A stretch of DNA of 64,000 nt from Streptomyces zaomyceticus (GTDB lineage: Bacteria > Actinomycetota > Actinomycetes > Streptomycetales > Streptomycetaceae), in the NCBI RefSeq assembly GCF_014656215.1, contig NZ_BNBZ01000018.1:62001-126000 (forward strand), read 5' to 3'. A program made the translations under genes and the position numbers. The notes beneath the pieces are model-generated. The model had not been told where the DNA came from. It worked only from the letters and a program-made list of their open reading frames with translations, and searched no databases. Numbering within the stretch: the stretch's first letter is position 1; each line of letters begins with the position of its first letter. Of the stretch, positions 24,855-33,084 are shown piece after piece.

Positions 24855-25298
24855 TCAGGCAGCCGGGCCCGCGCTCTCCTCGGCGAGAATCCGCCCCAGG
24901 GCGGCCTCCAGGTTGTCCTCGAAGTCACCCAGCGTGCGTTCCTGACCGAGCGGAACCAGCTTGTCCGTCCGGTCGAGGAAGGCGACCAGCGGCGGAGCGC
25001 TGGCCCGGAACAGGGCGCGGTCACCACCGACCTGGAGCCGGATGGAGACGTCCGAGAGCCCCTCGGGCTCCGTCGGGGCGATGTGCACATCGCCGTCCCC
25101 GCTCGGCCGGTTGATCCCGTCGAGCAGCAGCTCCCTGCCGAACGCCCAGGTCACAGGCGCGTCCCCGGGGAGGTGGAAGGTCATCCGCACCGCGTAGGGA
25201 TCCCGGGTCTCGTATCGCAGTTCCACCGGGATCTTGAAGGAGAGCTCCTCGGAGACGAGGAAGCTCATCAGGACCTCGGCCTGAACCGACTCTCGCAT
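24855..25298 (-). CDS. ssgA: Sporulation and cell-division regulator SsgA
   Basis: 147 aa. SsgA-like proteins occur only in morphologically complex actinobacteria; SsgA itself stimulates sporulation septation and affects peptidoglycan remodelling. The sequence starts MRESVQAEVLMSFLVSEELS and carries SsgA blocks such as YAVRMTFHLPGDAPVTWAFGREL and GDGDVHIAPTEPEGLSDV. The start at 25298 is the second of two adjacent ATG codons. It follows ssgR on the same strand after 138 nt that contain inverted repeats, consistent with direct control of ssgA by SsgR (known in S. coelicolor). Confidence 0.96.
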   Translation of the reverse strand: MRESVQAEVLMSFLVSEELSFKIPVELRYETRDPYAVRMTFHLPGDAPVTWAFGRELLLDGINRPSGDGDVHIAPTEPEGLSDVSIRLQVGGDRALFRASAPPLVAFLDRTDKLVPLGQERTLGDFEDNLEAALGRILAEESAGPAA

Positions 25299-25320
25299 CA
25301 TGTACCCCGCAGTAGATGAA

Positions 25321-25342
25321 GCAGTTGTGTAAACACAGCTGC
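25321..25342. promoter_or_regulatory. Inverted repeats in the ssgA promoter region
   Basis: GCAGTTGTGT (25321-25330) and ACACAGCTGC (25333-25342) form a 10-2-10 repeat with one mismatch. A second palindrome GTGCT-GTA-AGCAC lies at 25400-25412. Both sit between ssgR and ssgA and are candidates for SsgR or other regulator binding. Confidence 0.5.
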
Positions 25343-25436
25343 TGAAAGCTGTGACCGAAACGGCCAGGAATGATCCCCCGTGGCCCTCTTGACGTAATCG
25401 TGCTGTAAGCACTAGCAGATCACAAGGAGTGATTTT

Positions 25437-26207
25437 TCAGATACTGATAGAGAACGCGAGTGAACTGAAGAGCCTTCCGATCTCCGTGCGTAGTCGCTCG
25501 ACTGCTGGGAGCAACCGTTCTTCCTGGTGAAGAGGGAGAGAAATGGCCATTGCGGCCGCCGTGGAGCCCGCGGTGATGGGGATCGCGGCACAGACCGTGC
25601 CGAGCGCATATTCCTGACGCTCCACCAGAGGCTCCATTCGCCCCAAACCGCCCAAACGCTCCAAAAGCACACCGCGATTACGCACCGTGTACGGAGTGAT
25701 GGATTCCACCGGATGGCGGTCAAGGTGGTCTTGACGAGATTTCAGATCGAGTTGACTCAACAGGCACTGCCCGATCGCATGGGCGTGCGCGGTCTCGCGA
25801 AAGTCGGCCCATTCCTCCACCGCAGGGGCGGAAGGGGTGTCGGCGACTGCGACGAGCTCGATCTCCCCCTCGCGGTAGAGGGCGAAGTAGACCGGCACAC
25901 CGATCTCGTCCCGCCAGCGGGCAAGGGAGTCTTCGATCTTGATGCGACGATTCTGCACAGCTCCGCCGCCGGCCAGTCGGACGGCGGCGTCACCCAGCAC
26001 GAACACACCCTTCTCACGGACCAGATAGCCCTCGTGCGTCAGGGTGCGGAGCAGGTGGTACGTGGTGGGCAGCGGAAGGCCCGTCTCACGGGCGAGCTGT
26101 TTGGCTGGGGCGCCGTCCGCGTGGGAGGACACGGCCTCCAGAAGTCTCAGCGCTCGCTGCACCGAGCCGATCAGGGTAGGCGCAGCAGTATGCGTAGCCG
26201 TGGCCAA
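25437..26207 (-). CDS. ssgR: IclR-family regulator SsgR
   Basis: 256 aa. An IclR-type winged helix (about 12-70, GSVQRALRLLEAVSS, then AKQLARETGLPLPTTYHLLRTL) is joined to an IclR effector-binding domain. SsgR activates ssgA in S. coelicolor. Position and orientation relative to ssgA match that arrangement, and the protein ends 138 nt before the ssgA start. The ATG at 26207 lies in a stretch without a strong Shine-Dalgarno. A perfect 8-1-8 palindrome begins 23 nt upstream and may be its own operator. Confidence 0.93.
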   Translation of the reverse strand: MATATHTAAPTLIGSVQRALRLLEAVSSHADGAPAKQLARETGLPLPTTYHLLRTLTHEGYLVREKGVFVLGDAAVRLAGGGAVQNRRIKIEDSLARWRDEIGVPVYFALYREGEIELVAVADTPSAPAVEEWADFRETAHAHAIGQCLLSQLDLKSRQDHLDRHPVESITPYTVRNRGVLLERLGGLGRMEPLVERQEYALGTVCAAIPITAGSTAAAMAISLPLHQEERLLPAVERLRTEIGRLFSSLAFSISI

Positions 26208-26229
26208 AGGTCACCCCCAGGCGTGACGA

Positions 26230-26246
26230 CGGATGCAGTGCATCCG
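26230..26246. promoter_or_regulatory. Perfect palindrome upstream of ssgR
   Basis: CGGATGCA-G-TGCATCCG. Its core GATGCANTGCATC (26232-26244) recurs upstream of the MATE gene (39906-39918). Confidence 0.6.
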
Positions 26247-26433
26247 CCCGCGGGGGCCGCCCCCGCGCGCCCGCCGGGCCTGGGAAACCGCTGGTCAGTA
26301 GGGAGGTCTACGCCTGTAGTCCCCAATGCGGCGGAGGGATTCCACTCTAGTGGCAGCCCCTGGGCCCGCGTCTTGAATAGACCTGCGCGTTCCCCCAGCC
26401 GGGCTAATACGCTCCGTCGGCCTCATACCGATC

Positions 26434-26449
26434 GGTAGCTTGTGCTACC
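26434..26449 (-). terminator. Short hairpin at the DUF5326 gene end
   Basis: GGTAGC (26434-26439) pairs with GCTACC (26444-26449) around TTGT. It covers the stop codon of the gene and is a weak terminator candidate. The rest of the 26208-26444 gap holds only the ssgR palindrome. Confidence 0.4.
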
Positions 26450-26663
26450 AGTCCTCACGCGAGCGGTCGGAGGAGCTGAACTTCCTTACGACGTAGATCA
26501 GTCCGGCGACGAGGGCCACGAAGAGCAGCACCTTGAAGAGCAGTCCGACCACGACGGCCAGGACGCTGGTGATCAGTCCGCCGAAGACGAGCAGGGCAAG
26601 TGCGGGTATGGCGACCCACTTCACCCACCAGGGCATCCCCGCGAGAATCTCCTGTACGGCCAT
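26445..26663 (-). CDS. DUF5326 small membrane protein
   Basis: 72 aa: a short amphipathic start (MAVQEILAGMPWWVKWVAI) followed by two hydrophobic helices (about 14-36 and 38-60) and a charged tail. I recall this as the Streptomyces DUF5326 family, function unknown. The start at 26663 has GGTAGGGA just upstream. The upstream gap 26664-26930 is GC-rich with no gene recognised. It is in the same orientation as the cupin gene and ssgR but is not clearly co-transcribed with them. Confidence 0.82.
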   Translation of the reverse strand: MAVQEILAGMPWWVKWVAIPALALLVFGGLITSVLAVVVGLLFKVLLFVALVAGLIYVVRKFSSSDRSREDW

Positions 26664-26930
26664 CGTCCCTACCTCGCTCTCGAAGATCCGTTCCGCACAC
26701 TCCGCGCCGAACACCTTCAAGGCTAGGGGCCGGGAGGGACGCACGGGGGCCCTGCGGCCCCCGCTCTCCCCTGATCCACCCCCTAGGGGCTTCGACCGCC
26801 GGACCCCGAGCGCGGCCCCGATCCCCGGAAGCACTTCCCACGTCCGAAAGCCCTCCTGGGCCTCGGACCGACCCCCTGACTCCGGAGGAGCACTCCCGGA
26901 CCGAAGCTCCAGGGGACGGCGGTCCCCGCC

Positions 26931-27248
26931 TCAGCTCTCCGGCGGGGAGAAGACCACCATCACCCGCAGGTCCTCGCTGATGTGGTGGAACTTGTGCTCC
27001 ACCCCCGCCGGCACGTAGACCACGCTGCCGCGCGCGACCTGGGTCGTCTCCGTCCCCACCGTGATCGCCGCCCGGCCGCTCACCACGAAGTACACCTCGT
27101 CCTGGCGGTGCGGCTGCTGCGGGTCGAGCTCCCCGGCGTCCAGCGCGTACAGGCCCACCGACATGTTCCGCTCCCGCAGGAACTGGAGGTACGCGCCCTT
27201 GTTAGCGGCACGCTCCGCCTCCAGCTCATCCAGTCGGAATGCCTTCAT
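26931..27248 (-). CDS. Cupin-domain protein
   Basis: 105 aa, a single cupin barrel. Motif 1 reads PQQPHRQDEVYFVVSG (metal-ligand His and Glu) and motif 2 reads VYVPAGVEHKFHHI (ligand His). The absence of fused domains leaves the function open: either a small metal-dependent enzyme such as an isomerase or dioxygenase, or a sensor domain. It is divergent from the phage-holin-like gene with 51 nt between start codons. Confidence 0.88.
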   Translation of the reverse strand: MKAFRLDELEAERAANKGAYLQFLRERNMSVGLYALDAGELDPQQPHRQDEVYFVVSGRAAITVGTETTQVARGSVVYVPAGVEHKFHHISEDLRVMVVFSPPES

Positions 27249-27299
27249 CGCCTGTCAGCCCCTGCCGTCGGCCCGATCATGTCTGCCACGATCAGACAC

Positions 27300-27677
27300 A
27301 TGAAGAATTTCGTAGTCAAGACGCTCGCCAACGCGGGCGCCCTGGGAGTCGCCATCTGGCTGCTCCAGGACATCACCCTGACCGGTGAGAGCACCGGCAA
27401 GAAGATCCTGACCCTCATTCTCGTCGCCCTGGTCTTCGGGCTCGTGAACGTCTTGGTCAAGCCGGTCGTCAAACTGCTGACGCTGCCGCTCTTCATTCTG
27501 ACGCTCGGCCTGATCACCCTCGTGGTCAACGCCCTGATGCTGCTCCTCACCTCCTGGCTGGCCGAGCAGTTCAACCTCAGCTTCCACGTGGAGGGCTTCT
27601 GGACCGCCGTCCTGGGCGGCCTGATCATCTCCGTCGTCTCGTGGGCACTGAACGTCGTGCTCCCCGACGGCGACTGA
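27300..27677 (+). CDS. Phage-holin-family (DUF360/superfamily IV) membrane protein
   Basis: 125 aa with four hydrophobic helices: a short N-terminal one, then about 37-58, 60-85 and 98-118. The sequence matches the conserved chromosomal family called mycobacterial four-TMS phage holin (superfamily IV), which is not a phage gene and has unknown function. CACGAT lies seven nt before the ATG and there is no Shine-Dalgarno, so a leaderless start is likely; ATG 27279 is an alternative. It ends 9 nt before ptpA. Confidence 0.85.
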   Translation: MKNFVVKTLANAGALGVAIWLLQDITLTGESTGKKILTLILVALVFGLVNVLVKPVVKLLTLPLFILTLGLITLVVNALMLLLTSWLAEQFNLSFHVEGFWTAVLGGLIISVVSWALNVVLPDGD

Positions 27678-27686
27678 GCGGCAACC

Positions 27687-28178
27687 ATGACCTACCGCGT
27701 CTGCTTCGTCTGCACCGGCAACATCTGCCGCTCGCCGATGGCCGAGCACGTCTTCCGCCGACATGTGGAGGAGGCCGGCCTCGGCGAGCTGGTGGAAGTC
27801 GACAGCGCCGGCACCGGAGGCTGGCACGAGGGCGACGGCGCCGACTCGCGCACGGTCTCCGTTCTCGAGGAGAACGGCTACACCTCCGCGCACACCGCCC
27901 GTCAGTTCCGGGTCTCCTGGTTCCCCGCGCTCGACCTGGTGATCGCGCTGGACGAAGGGCATCTGCGGGAGCTCCGCGAGCTCGCCCGCACACCCGAGGA
28001 AGCGGCGCGGATACGCCTGCTGCGCTCCTACGACCCGGCCGCGGGGGACGGACTCGACGTCCCCGACCCTTATTACGGGGGCCGCGAGGGCTTCGAGGAG
28101 TGCCTGGAAATGGTGGAGGCCGCGAGTGAGGGACTACTCGCTGCCGTCCGCCTCGAACTGGAGGAACGAACTCCGTGA
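27687..28178 (+). CDS. ptpA: Low-molecular-weight protein tyrosine phosphatase
   Basis: 163 aa. The phosphate loop CTGNICRS places the nucleophile at Cys9 and the phosphate-binding Arg at 15, and the general acid is Asp127 in DPYYGG. Streptomyces PtpA proteins have been linked to secondary metabolite control (recalled). The last 4 nt overlap the GTG of the downstream PLP-enzyme gene, so the two are translationally coupled, and the gap from the holin-like gene is only 9 nt. Confidence 0.95.
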   Translation: MTYRVCFVCTGNICRSPMAEHVFRRHVEEAGLGELVEVDSAGTGGWHEGDGADSRTVSVLEENGYTSAHTARQFRVSWFPALDLVIALDEGHLRELRELARTPEEAARIRLLRSYDPAAGDGLDVPDPYYGGREGFEECLEMVEAASEGLLAAVRLELEERTP

Positions 28179-29308
28179 CGGACAAGAACTACGGCGACGG
28201 TACGCGCGCGGTACGGGCCGGGCTGCCCGACCCCGTGAAGTACGAGCCGACCCTGCCGGGGCCGGTCTTCGCCGCGCACTTCCATCTGCCGGGCGAGCCG
28301 ACCGGCGGATACGCCTACGGCCGCGACGAGAACCCGACCTGGACCCATCTGGAGCGGGCGATCGGCGAGCTGGAGGCGCCGGGGGAGCAGGGCGTCGAGA
28401 CGCTGGTCTTCGCCTCGGGCATGGCCGCGATCTCCGCCGTCCTCCTCTCGCAGCTGAGGACGGGCGACGTCGTGGTGGTGCCCACCGACGGCTACCAGGC
28501 CCTGCCGCTGCTGCACGAGCAGCTGCGGGCGTACGGCATCGAGGTCCGCACCGCGCCCACCGGCGGCGACGGTCAGCTCGCCGTCCTCGAAGGGGCCCGG
28601 CTGCTGTGGATCGAGACCCCGTCCAATCCCGGGCTCGACGTGTGCGACATCCGTCGCCTGGTGCGCGAGGCGCATGCCGCGGGGGCGCTCGTGGCCGTCG
28701 ACAACACACTCGCCACCCCGCTCGGCCAGCGCCCGCTCGAACTGGGCGCGGATTTCTCCGTCGCCAGCGACACCAAGGGCATGACCGGGCACGGCGACAT
28801 CCTCCTCGGCCATGTCAGCTGCCGTGATCCCGAGCGTGCGGCGGAGGTACGGCGCTGGCGCAAGGTCGTCGGCGCGATCCCCGGCCCCATGGAGGCCTGG
28901 CTCGCCCACCGTTCGCTCGCCACGCTCCAGCTGCGGATCGACCGCCAGTGCTCCACCGCGCTCGCGCTCGCGCAGACGCTCGCCGGCCGCGCGGACGTGA
29001 CCGGGCTGCGCTACCCGGGCCTGCCGGACGACCCCTCGCACACGGTGGCCGCACGGCAGATGCGGCGCTTCGGATCCGTCGTCTCCTTCGAACTGGCGGA
29101 CCGGAAGCGGGCCGATCGGTTCCTGGAGGAGCTGAGGATCGTGGACGACGCGACCAGCTTCGGAGGTGTGCGCTCCACGGCGGAGCGGCGCGGGCGCTGG
29201 GGCGGGGACGCGGTCGCGGAGGGCTTCATCCGCTTCTCCGTCGGCGCCGAGGATCCGGAAGACCTGATCGCCGACGTGCTGCGCGCCCTCGACGAGGCGG
29301 GATCCTAG
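28175..29308 (+). CDS. Cys/Met-metabolism PLP-dependent lyase (cystathionine gamma-lyase/synthase type)
   Basis: 377 aa, fold type I. The family blocks are YGRDENPTWTHLERAI near 48-64, SGMAAISAVL near 81 (phosphate-binding Ser/Gly-Met), IETPSNPGLDV near 146, DNTLATP near 176 (PLP-binding Asp), and the PLP Lys201 in SDTKGMTGHGDIL. Which reaction it catalyses (gamma-lyase, gamma-synthase or an O-acylhomoserine sulfhydrylase) is not clear from sequence alone. The GTG start overlaps ptpA by 4 nt. A strong hairpin follows the stop. Confidence 0.9.
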   Translation: MTDKNYGDGTRAVRAGLPDPVKYEPTLPGPVFAAHFHLPGEPTGGYAYGRDENPTWTHLERAIGELEAPGEQGVETLVFASGMAAISAVLLSQLRTGDVVVVPTDGYQALPLLHEQLRAYGIEVRTAPTGGDGQLAVLEGARLLWIETPSNPGLDVCDIRRLVREAHAAGALVAVDNTLATPLGQRPLELGADFSVASDTKGMTGHGDILLGHVSCRDPERAAEVRRWRKVVGAIPGPMEAWLAHRSLATLQLRIDRQCSTALALAQTLAGRADVTGLRYPGLPDDPSHTVAARQMRRFGSVVSFELADRKRADRFLEELRIVDDATSFGGVRSTAERRGRWGGDAVAEGFIRFSVGAEDPEDLIADVLRALDEAGS

Positions 29309-29330
29309 GCCGGGTCCCCCTCGGGCGCAC

Positions 29331-29382
29331 GGAACGGGGCGCTCCGAGCCTCCCCCCTCATGGCTCGGAACGCCCCGGTTCC
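29331..29382. terminator. Long terminator hairpin after the PLP lyase
   Basis: Arms 29331-29350 and 29362-29382 pair over about 20 bp (ggaac, ggggcg, tccgagcc segments) with one mismatch and one bulge. Loop about 11 nt. Confidence 0.85.
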
Positions 29383-29452
29383 ACGCGCGGAGACCGCCTG
29401 AACAAGGCTAGTTGACTGTGCGTCAGTGTCCAATCACGGTAGCGACAGAGAC

Positions 29453-29470
29453 CTATCGACTTATTTATAG
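29453..29470. promoter_or_regulatory. LysR-type inverted repeat upstream of the LysR gene
   Basis: CTAT-N10-ATAG in an AT-rich stretch ending 70 nt before the start, plus GTCCAA (29428-29433) and TTGGAC (29471-29476) flanking it. LysR proteins often bind T-N11-A sites in their own promoter. TTGACT at 29412-29417 is a -35-like box without a clear -10. Confidence 0.45.
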
Positions 29471-29540
29471 TTGGACGGTCCTGAGGCGCAGTCAGCCGAC
29501 CGCCTGAGTCGAACGGCCGCACGGCCGGGAGGGGGCGGAC

Positions 29541-30437
29541 ATGGATCTGGCCCTGCTGCGCACGTTCGTCGCGGTGCACCGGGCCGGTTCCTTCACCCGA
29601 GCCGCCGCCCTCCTGGGCCTCTCCCAGCCCGCCGTCACCAGCCAGATCCGGACGCTGGAGCGACAGCTCGGGCGGCCGCTCTTCCTCAGACAGGCCCGCG
29701 GGGTCACCCCGACGACCATCGGCGACGAACTCGCGCACCGCGCCGCTCCCCACCTGGACGCCCTCGTGGAGATCGCCGAGACGGGGCTCGACGAGGAGAG
29801 CGGCGTCCGTACCCTCCATGTCGCCGGGCCCCCGGAATTCACCGCCCTCCGCGTCCTGCCCGCCCTCACCCCGCTGGTCGGCCAGGGCCTCGCCGTACGG
29901 ACGTCGTTCCTCGGCAATACAGAGGAGATCCTCGACGGGCTTGCCGCGGGCCACCACGATCTGGCCGTCGCCACTGCCCGCCCCCGAGGTGGCCTGCTCG
30001 TCTCCACCCCGCTCTGCGACGAGGAGTACGTGCTGGTCGCGGCACCCCGCTGGGCGGCCCGGCTCTCCCCCGACGTGCTGCTCCGCAAGGGAGCGGTCGT
30101 CCTGGAGCAGCTTCCCGTGGTCGAGGTCCACGAGTCGCTGCCGTTCGTCGCCCGCTACTGGGCGAGCGTCTTCGAGACCAAACCGGCCGTCGCCGCCACC
30201 GTGATCGCCCCTGACCTGCGCGCCGTACGGGAATCCGCCGCCTCCGGCGCCGGGCTCGCCGTCCTGCCCCGCTATCTGTGCGAGGAAGCCCTCGCGCAGG
30301 GCCGGCTCGTGGCGCTGCTCGATCCGCCGGTCCCTCCGCTGCGGACCTACTTCCTGGTCGTGCGTACGGGCACGCTCGCCCTGGCGCCGATCGCGCGGGC
30401 CCACGAGGAACTGCTGAGGGCCGCCGGGGCCTGGTGA
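29541..30437 (+). CDS. LysR-family transcriptional regulator
   Basis: 298 aa. LysR helix-turn-helix at about 3-60 (LRTFVAVHRAGSFTRAAALLGLSQPAVTSQIRTLERQLG) and an effector domain from about 88 onwards (VRTLHVAGPPEF). LysR regulators usually act on a divergent or adjacent gene, but the upstream neighbour is the PLP lyase on the same strand, separated by a terminator, and the downstream neighbour is a Nudix gene. Its target is unknown. Confidence 0.9.
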   Translation: MDLALLRTFVAVHRAGSFTRAAALLGLSQPAVTSQIRTLERQLGRPLFLRQARGVTPTTIGDELAHRAAPHLDALVEIAETGLDEESGVRTLHVAGPPEFTALRVLPALTPLVGQGLAVRTSFLGNTEEILDGLAAGHHDLAVATARPRGGLLVSTPLCDEEYVLVAAPRWAARLSPDVLLRKGAVVLEQLPVVEVHESLPFVARYWASVFETKPAVAATVIAPDLRAVRESAASGAGLAVLPRYLCEEALAQGRLVALLDPPVPPLRTYFLVVRTGTLALAPIARAHEELLRAAGAW

Positions 30438-30516
30438 GTCCCTGCCGGGGTCGTTGATGAGACCGTGCCTGCCGCCAGTGCGTTTCAGGACACCTCACAT
30501 GGGCCATTTTCTTCCC

Positions 30517-30996
30517 ATGAACGAACGGCCCGTGATCAAGCGCACCGCACGCGCCATCCTGCTCGACGGGGACGATCTCATCCTCATCAAGCGCACCAAG
30601 CCGGGGATGGATCCCTACTGGCTCACGCCCGGCGGCGGGGTGGAGTCCTCCGACACCACCGTCGTCGAGGCCCTGCACCGCGAGGTGCACGAGGAACTCG
30701 GCGCCAAGATCACCGATGTGGTGCCCTGCTTCGTCGACACCGTCGAGCACATCGTCGACGGCGGGGTCTCCGGGGTGAAGGTCCAGCACTTCTTCGTGTG
30801 CCGGCTCGACTCCATGGACCCCTCGCTGCGGCACGGCCCCGAGATGGACGAACCGATCGGCGAGTACGAGATCGTCCGGGTGCCCTTCAGCCGGGTCGGC
30901 ATCGCCGCCGTGCACCTCGTCCCGCTCTCACTGCGCCACTACCTCGACGGCAACATCGAGGGTGTCCGGGCGATGCACGCCCCCGACCTGGGCTGA
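30517..30996 (+). CDS. Nudix hydrolase with degenerate first Glu
   Basis: 159 aa. The fold is Nudix (KRTARAILLDGDDLILIKR, then PYWLTPGGGVES). The box reads G41-x5-T47-x7-REVHEELGA (Arg55, Glu56, Glu59, Glu60): the catalytic R-E-x-x-E-E part is intact but the first consensus Glu is Thr47. It could hydrolyse a nucleoside diphosphate linked to another moiety. Start 30517 is chosen because CATTTT at 30505-30510 lies six nt upstream; ATG 30499 is an alternative. It overlaps the convergent globin-reductase gene by 58 nt. Confidence 0.85.
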   Translation: MNERPVIKRTARAILLDGDDLILIKRTKPGMDPYWLTPGGGVESSDTTVVEALHREVHEELGAKITDVVPCFVDTVEHIVDGGVSGVKVQHFFVCRLDSMDPSLRHGPEMDEPIGEYEIVRVPFSRVGIAAVHLVPLSLRHYLDGNIEGVRAMHAPDLG

Positions 30997-32225
30997 TCGG
31001 CGCCGGCCGGGGCGAGCTCGGCAAGGAAGTCGTGGCGGATGCGCTCCGCGGGGACCCCCGCTCCCCGCAGCGCGTCCACCCCGCGACGGACCATGCCCAG
31101 CGGCCCCGACAGATAGGCGTCGCGTTCGCTCCAGGGGCCGTAGCGGCAGACGGCCTCGGGGAGCCGCCCCTGTTCCTCGGTGACCGGGTGGACGGAGAGC
31201 CAGGGAAAGGTCTTCTGGAGCCGCAGCATCGTATCGATGTCGTAGAGGTCGTGGCCGCTGCGCGCTCCGTAGAAGACATCGACCGGGCGCCGGTCCCCGT
31301 GCTCCGCGACGTCCTCCACCAGGGCCTTGATCGGCGCTATCCCGGTACCACCGCCCACACAGAGCAGGCCGCTGTCCGTGGCGTGGTCGACCGTCATGGA
31401 CCCGGCCGGCGGTCCGAGTCTGAGCACGTCACCCGGGCGCGCCCGATGGACCAGGGCGTTGGACACCCAGCCGGCGGGCACCGCCTTGACGTGCAGGGAG
31501 AGCAGCCCGTCAGGCCGGGGCGCCGACGCGAAGGAGTAGTGGCGCCATATCCGTGGCCACCACGGGGTCTCGAGCGTCGTGTACTGCCCCGCGAGAAAGG
31601 GGTACGGCTGGTCGGTCCGGAGCGTGACGACGGCGATGTCCGGGGTGCGCAGATCGTGAGAGACCACCTCGGCCTGCCACCAGGCGGGCGCCGCGCGTTC
31701 GTCCTCCGCCGCCGCGTCGATCATGATCTGGGAGATCGTCGTGTACGTACGAACCCAGGCCGCCTCGGTCTCCGCGTCCCAGCTCGTCGTCGCATAGCGG
31801 ACGAGCGCACCGATGAGGGCCTCGCCGACGGCCGGGTAGTGGGCGGAGTGGGTGCCGTACTTGCGGTGTCCCCTGCCGAGGTTCTCCAGATACGCGGTGA
31901 GCACCGGGGTGTCGTCCAGATGCTCCGCCGCGGTGAGAAGTGCCTTCAGCAGCCGGTCCCGCTGAGTGTCCATGGCCGCGGGGAACATCTCGCGCAGCTC
32001 GGGGTTGCGGATGAAGAGCAGGGCGTAGAAGTACGAGGTCACCCGGTCGGCGACCGGTGCGATCTCCGCCAGGGTGCGGCGGACGAGTACCGCGTCGGCG
32101 GAGGGCTCGGGGGGTATGGGCGGCTCCTTGCCGTCCCCCGCCGGCGACTCCTGCCCGCCCGTCGCCCCGGGCTCGCGACCGTCCGCATCCTCCGTCGCCC
32201 TCGGGGTGGTCGGAGCATCCATCAT
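30939..32225 (-). CDS. Globin-FAD/NAD reductase fusion (flavohaemoprotein-like)
   Basis: 428 aa. Order: acidic Pro-rich N-terminus (1-45), globin (about 46-180) with B10 Tyr67 (YFYALLF) and proximal His120 (LGRGHRKYG), ferredoxin-reductase FAD domain with RHYSFAS (228-234), and NAD domain with CVGGGTGIAPIK (289-300). This is the architecture of flavohaemoglobins that oxidise nitric oxide to nitrate. Start is one of two adjacent ATG codons (32225 or 32222); GAGGC lies just upstream. Confidence 0.9.
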   Translation of the reverse strand: MMDAPTTPRATEDADGREPGATGGQESPAGDGKEPPIPPEPSADAVLVRRTLAEIAPVADRVTSYFYALLFIRNPELREMFPAAMDTQRDRLLKALLTAAEHLDDTPVLTAYLENLGRGHRKYGTHSAHYPAVGEALIGALVRYATTSWDAETEAAWVRTYTTISQIMIDAAAEDERAAPAWWQAEVVSHDLRTPDIAVVTLRTDQPYPFLAGQYTTLETPWWPRIWRHYSFASAPRPDGLLSLHVKAVPAGWVSNALVHRARPGDVLRLGPPAGSMTVDHATDSGLLCVGGGTGIAPIKALVEDVAEHGDRRPVDVFYGARSGHDLYDIDTMLRLQKTFPWLSVHPVTEEQGRLPEAVCRYGPWSERDAYLSGPLGMVRRGVDALRGAGVPAERIRHDFLAELAPAGADQPRSGACIARTPSMLPSR

Positions 32226-32278
32226 GTGCCTCGCCCTCGCGCTGGCCGGCTTCCGTGGTCGCAGCATGACCCCTCTGT

Positions 32279-32304
32279 CCACCGCTTCGGACGGAAAGCG
32301 GTGT
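32279..32304 (-). terminator. Stem-loop between the HAD and globin-reductase genes
   Basis: caccgctt pairs with aagcggtg around an 8-nt loop, just after the stop of the HAD gene (minus strand). Confidence 0.6.
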
Positions 32305-32331
32305 TCTCGGGCCATAGGGCAGGGTTTCTGG

Positions 32332-32985
32332 CTAAGCTGCGCTGTTTCGGACCAGGGCGTAGGCCTCGCGCAGATCTCCTCCTGTGTAGCTGTGACGGGA
32401 GAGCCCGGCGAGATGGTGATCCGCGTTCACGGCCACCGTGTCCGGGACGATCGCGAAGAGCGCCGCGTCGGACATCGAGTCTCCGTAGGCGACACACTCG
32501 GCCGGGCCCACCCCGAACTCCGCGCAGAGCTGCCGTGCGATCCGCACCTTCGCCTGCGCGTCGAGAATGTCGGGCCGGTGGATCGGCTCGGTGAAGGGGA
32601 CCGCCGGCCAGCGCGAACCGTGCGCCGCGTCGACGCCCCAGTCGAGCAGCCGCTCGACGAAGAAGTCCGGAGAGAGGGAGATGACCGCGCAGCGGTCGCC
32701 CCGATCCCGGATGTCGGCCCAGACCTCACGGATGCCCGCCAGCCAGGGCGCCCCTTCGAACGCGGCCGCGACCTGGTCCGCCGTGAGAGCGGACCACAGC
32801 TCGCGGGCCCGGACGGCGAACTCGTCCGGTGTGAGCCCCCGCAGGAAACCCTCCTCCAGCGCCGTGATCTCGTCGAGAAGGCCCAGCTGCCGGGAGATCT
32901 CCACCGCCGCGGCCGACCCCCGGATCAGGGTGCCGTCGAGGTCGAAGAGGTGCAGACGCCGCTTGGTGGGTTTCACGTGAAACAT
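32332..32985 (-). CDS. HAD-IB-type phosphatase
   Basis: 217 aa. Motif I is FDLDGTLIRG near 14-22 (nucleophile Asp), motif II is VISLSPDFF near 99, and motif IV is YGDSMSDAALF near 170, as in SerB-like HAD-IB enzymes that act on phosphoserine or similar small molecules. The N-terminus MFHVKP is encoded by the parS site at 32970-32983, which suggests the ATG at 32985; ATG 32994 is an alternative. It diverges from the GNAT gene. Confidence 0.88.
   Translation of the reverse strand: MFHVKPTKRRLHLFDLDGTLIRGSAAAVEISRQLGLLDEITALEEGFLRGLTPDEFAVRARELWSALTADQVAAAFEGAPWLAGIREVWADIRDRGDRCAVISLSPDFFVERLLDWGVDAAHGSRWPAVPFTEPIHRPDILDAQAKVRIARQLCAEFGVGPAECVAYGDSMSDAALFAIVPDTVAVNADHHLAGLSRHSYTGGDLREAYALVRNSAA
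32970..32983. other. parS site at the HAD gene start
   Basis: Perfect GTTTCACGTGAAAC covering codons 1-6 of the HAD gene, the same arrangement as at cydDC. Confidence 0.93.
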
Positions 32986-33084
32986 CGTCCCCATGCCACG
33001 GGATGGAAGCAACGCCTCCTCGGGCATCGGTCAGATCCGGTAAAGCAGTGGACGGAAGATCACCGAGTCGGACAGCCTGAAAGC

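Noticed and set aside
27300..27677. Holin annotation as evidence of a prophage
   Set aside because: This family is a conserved chromosomal membrane protein; no phage genes or att sites are nearby.
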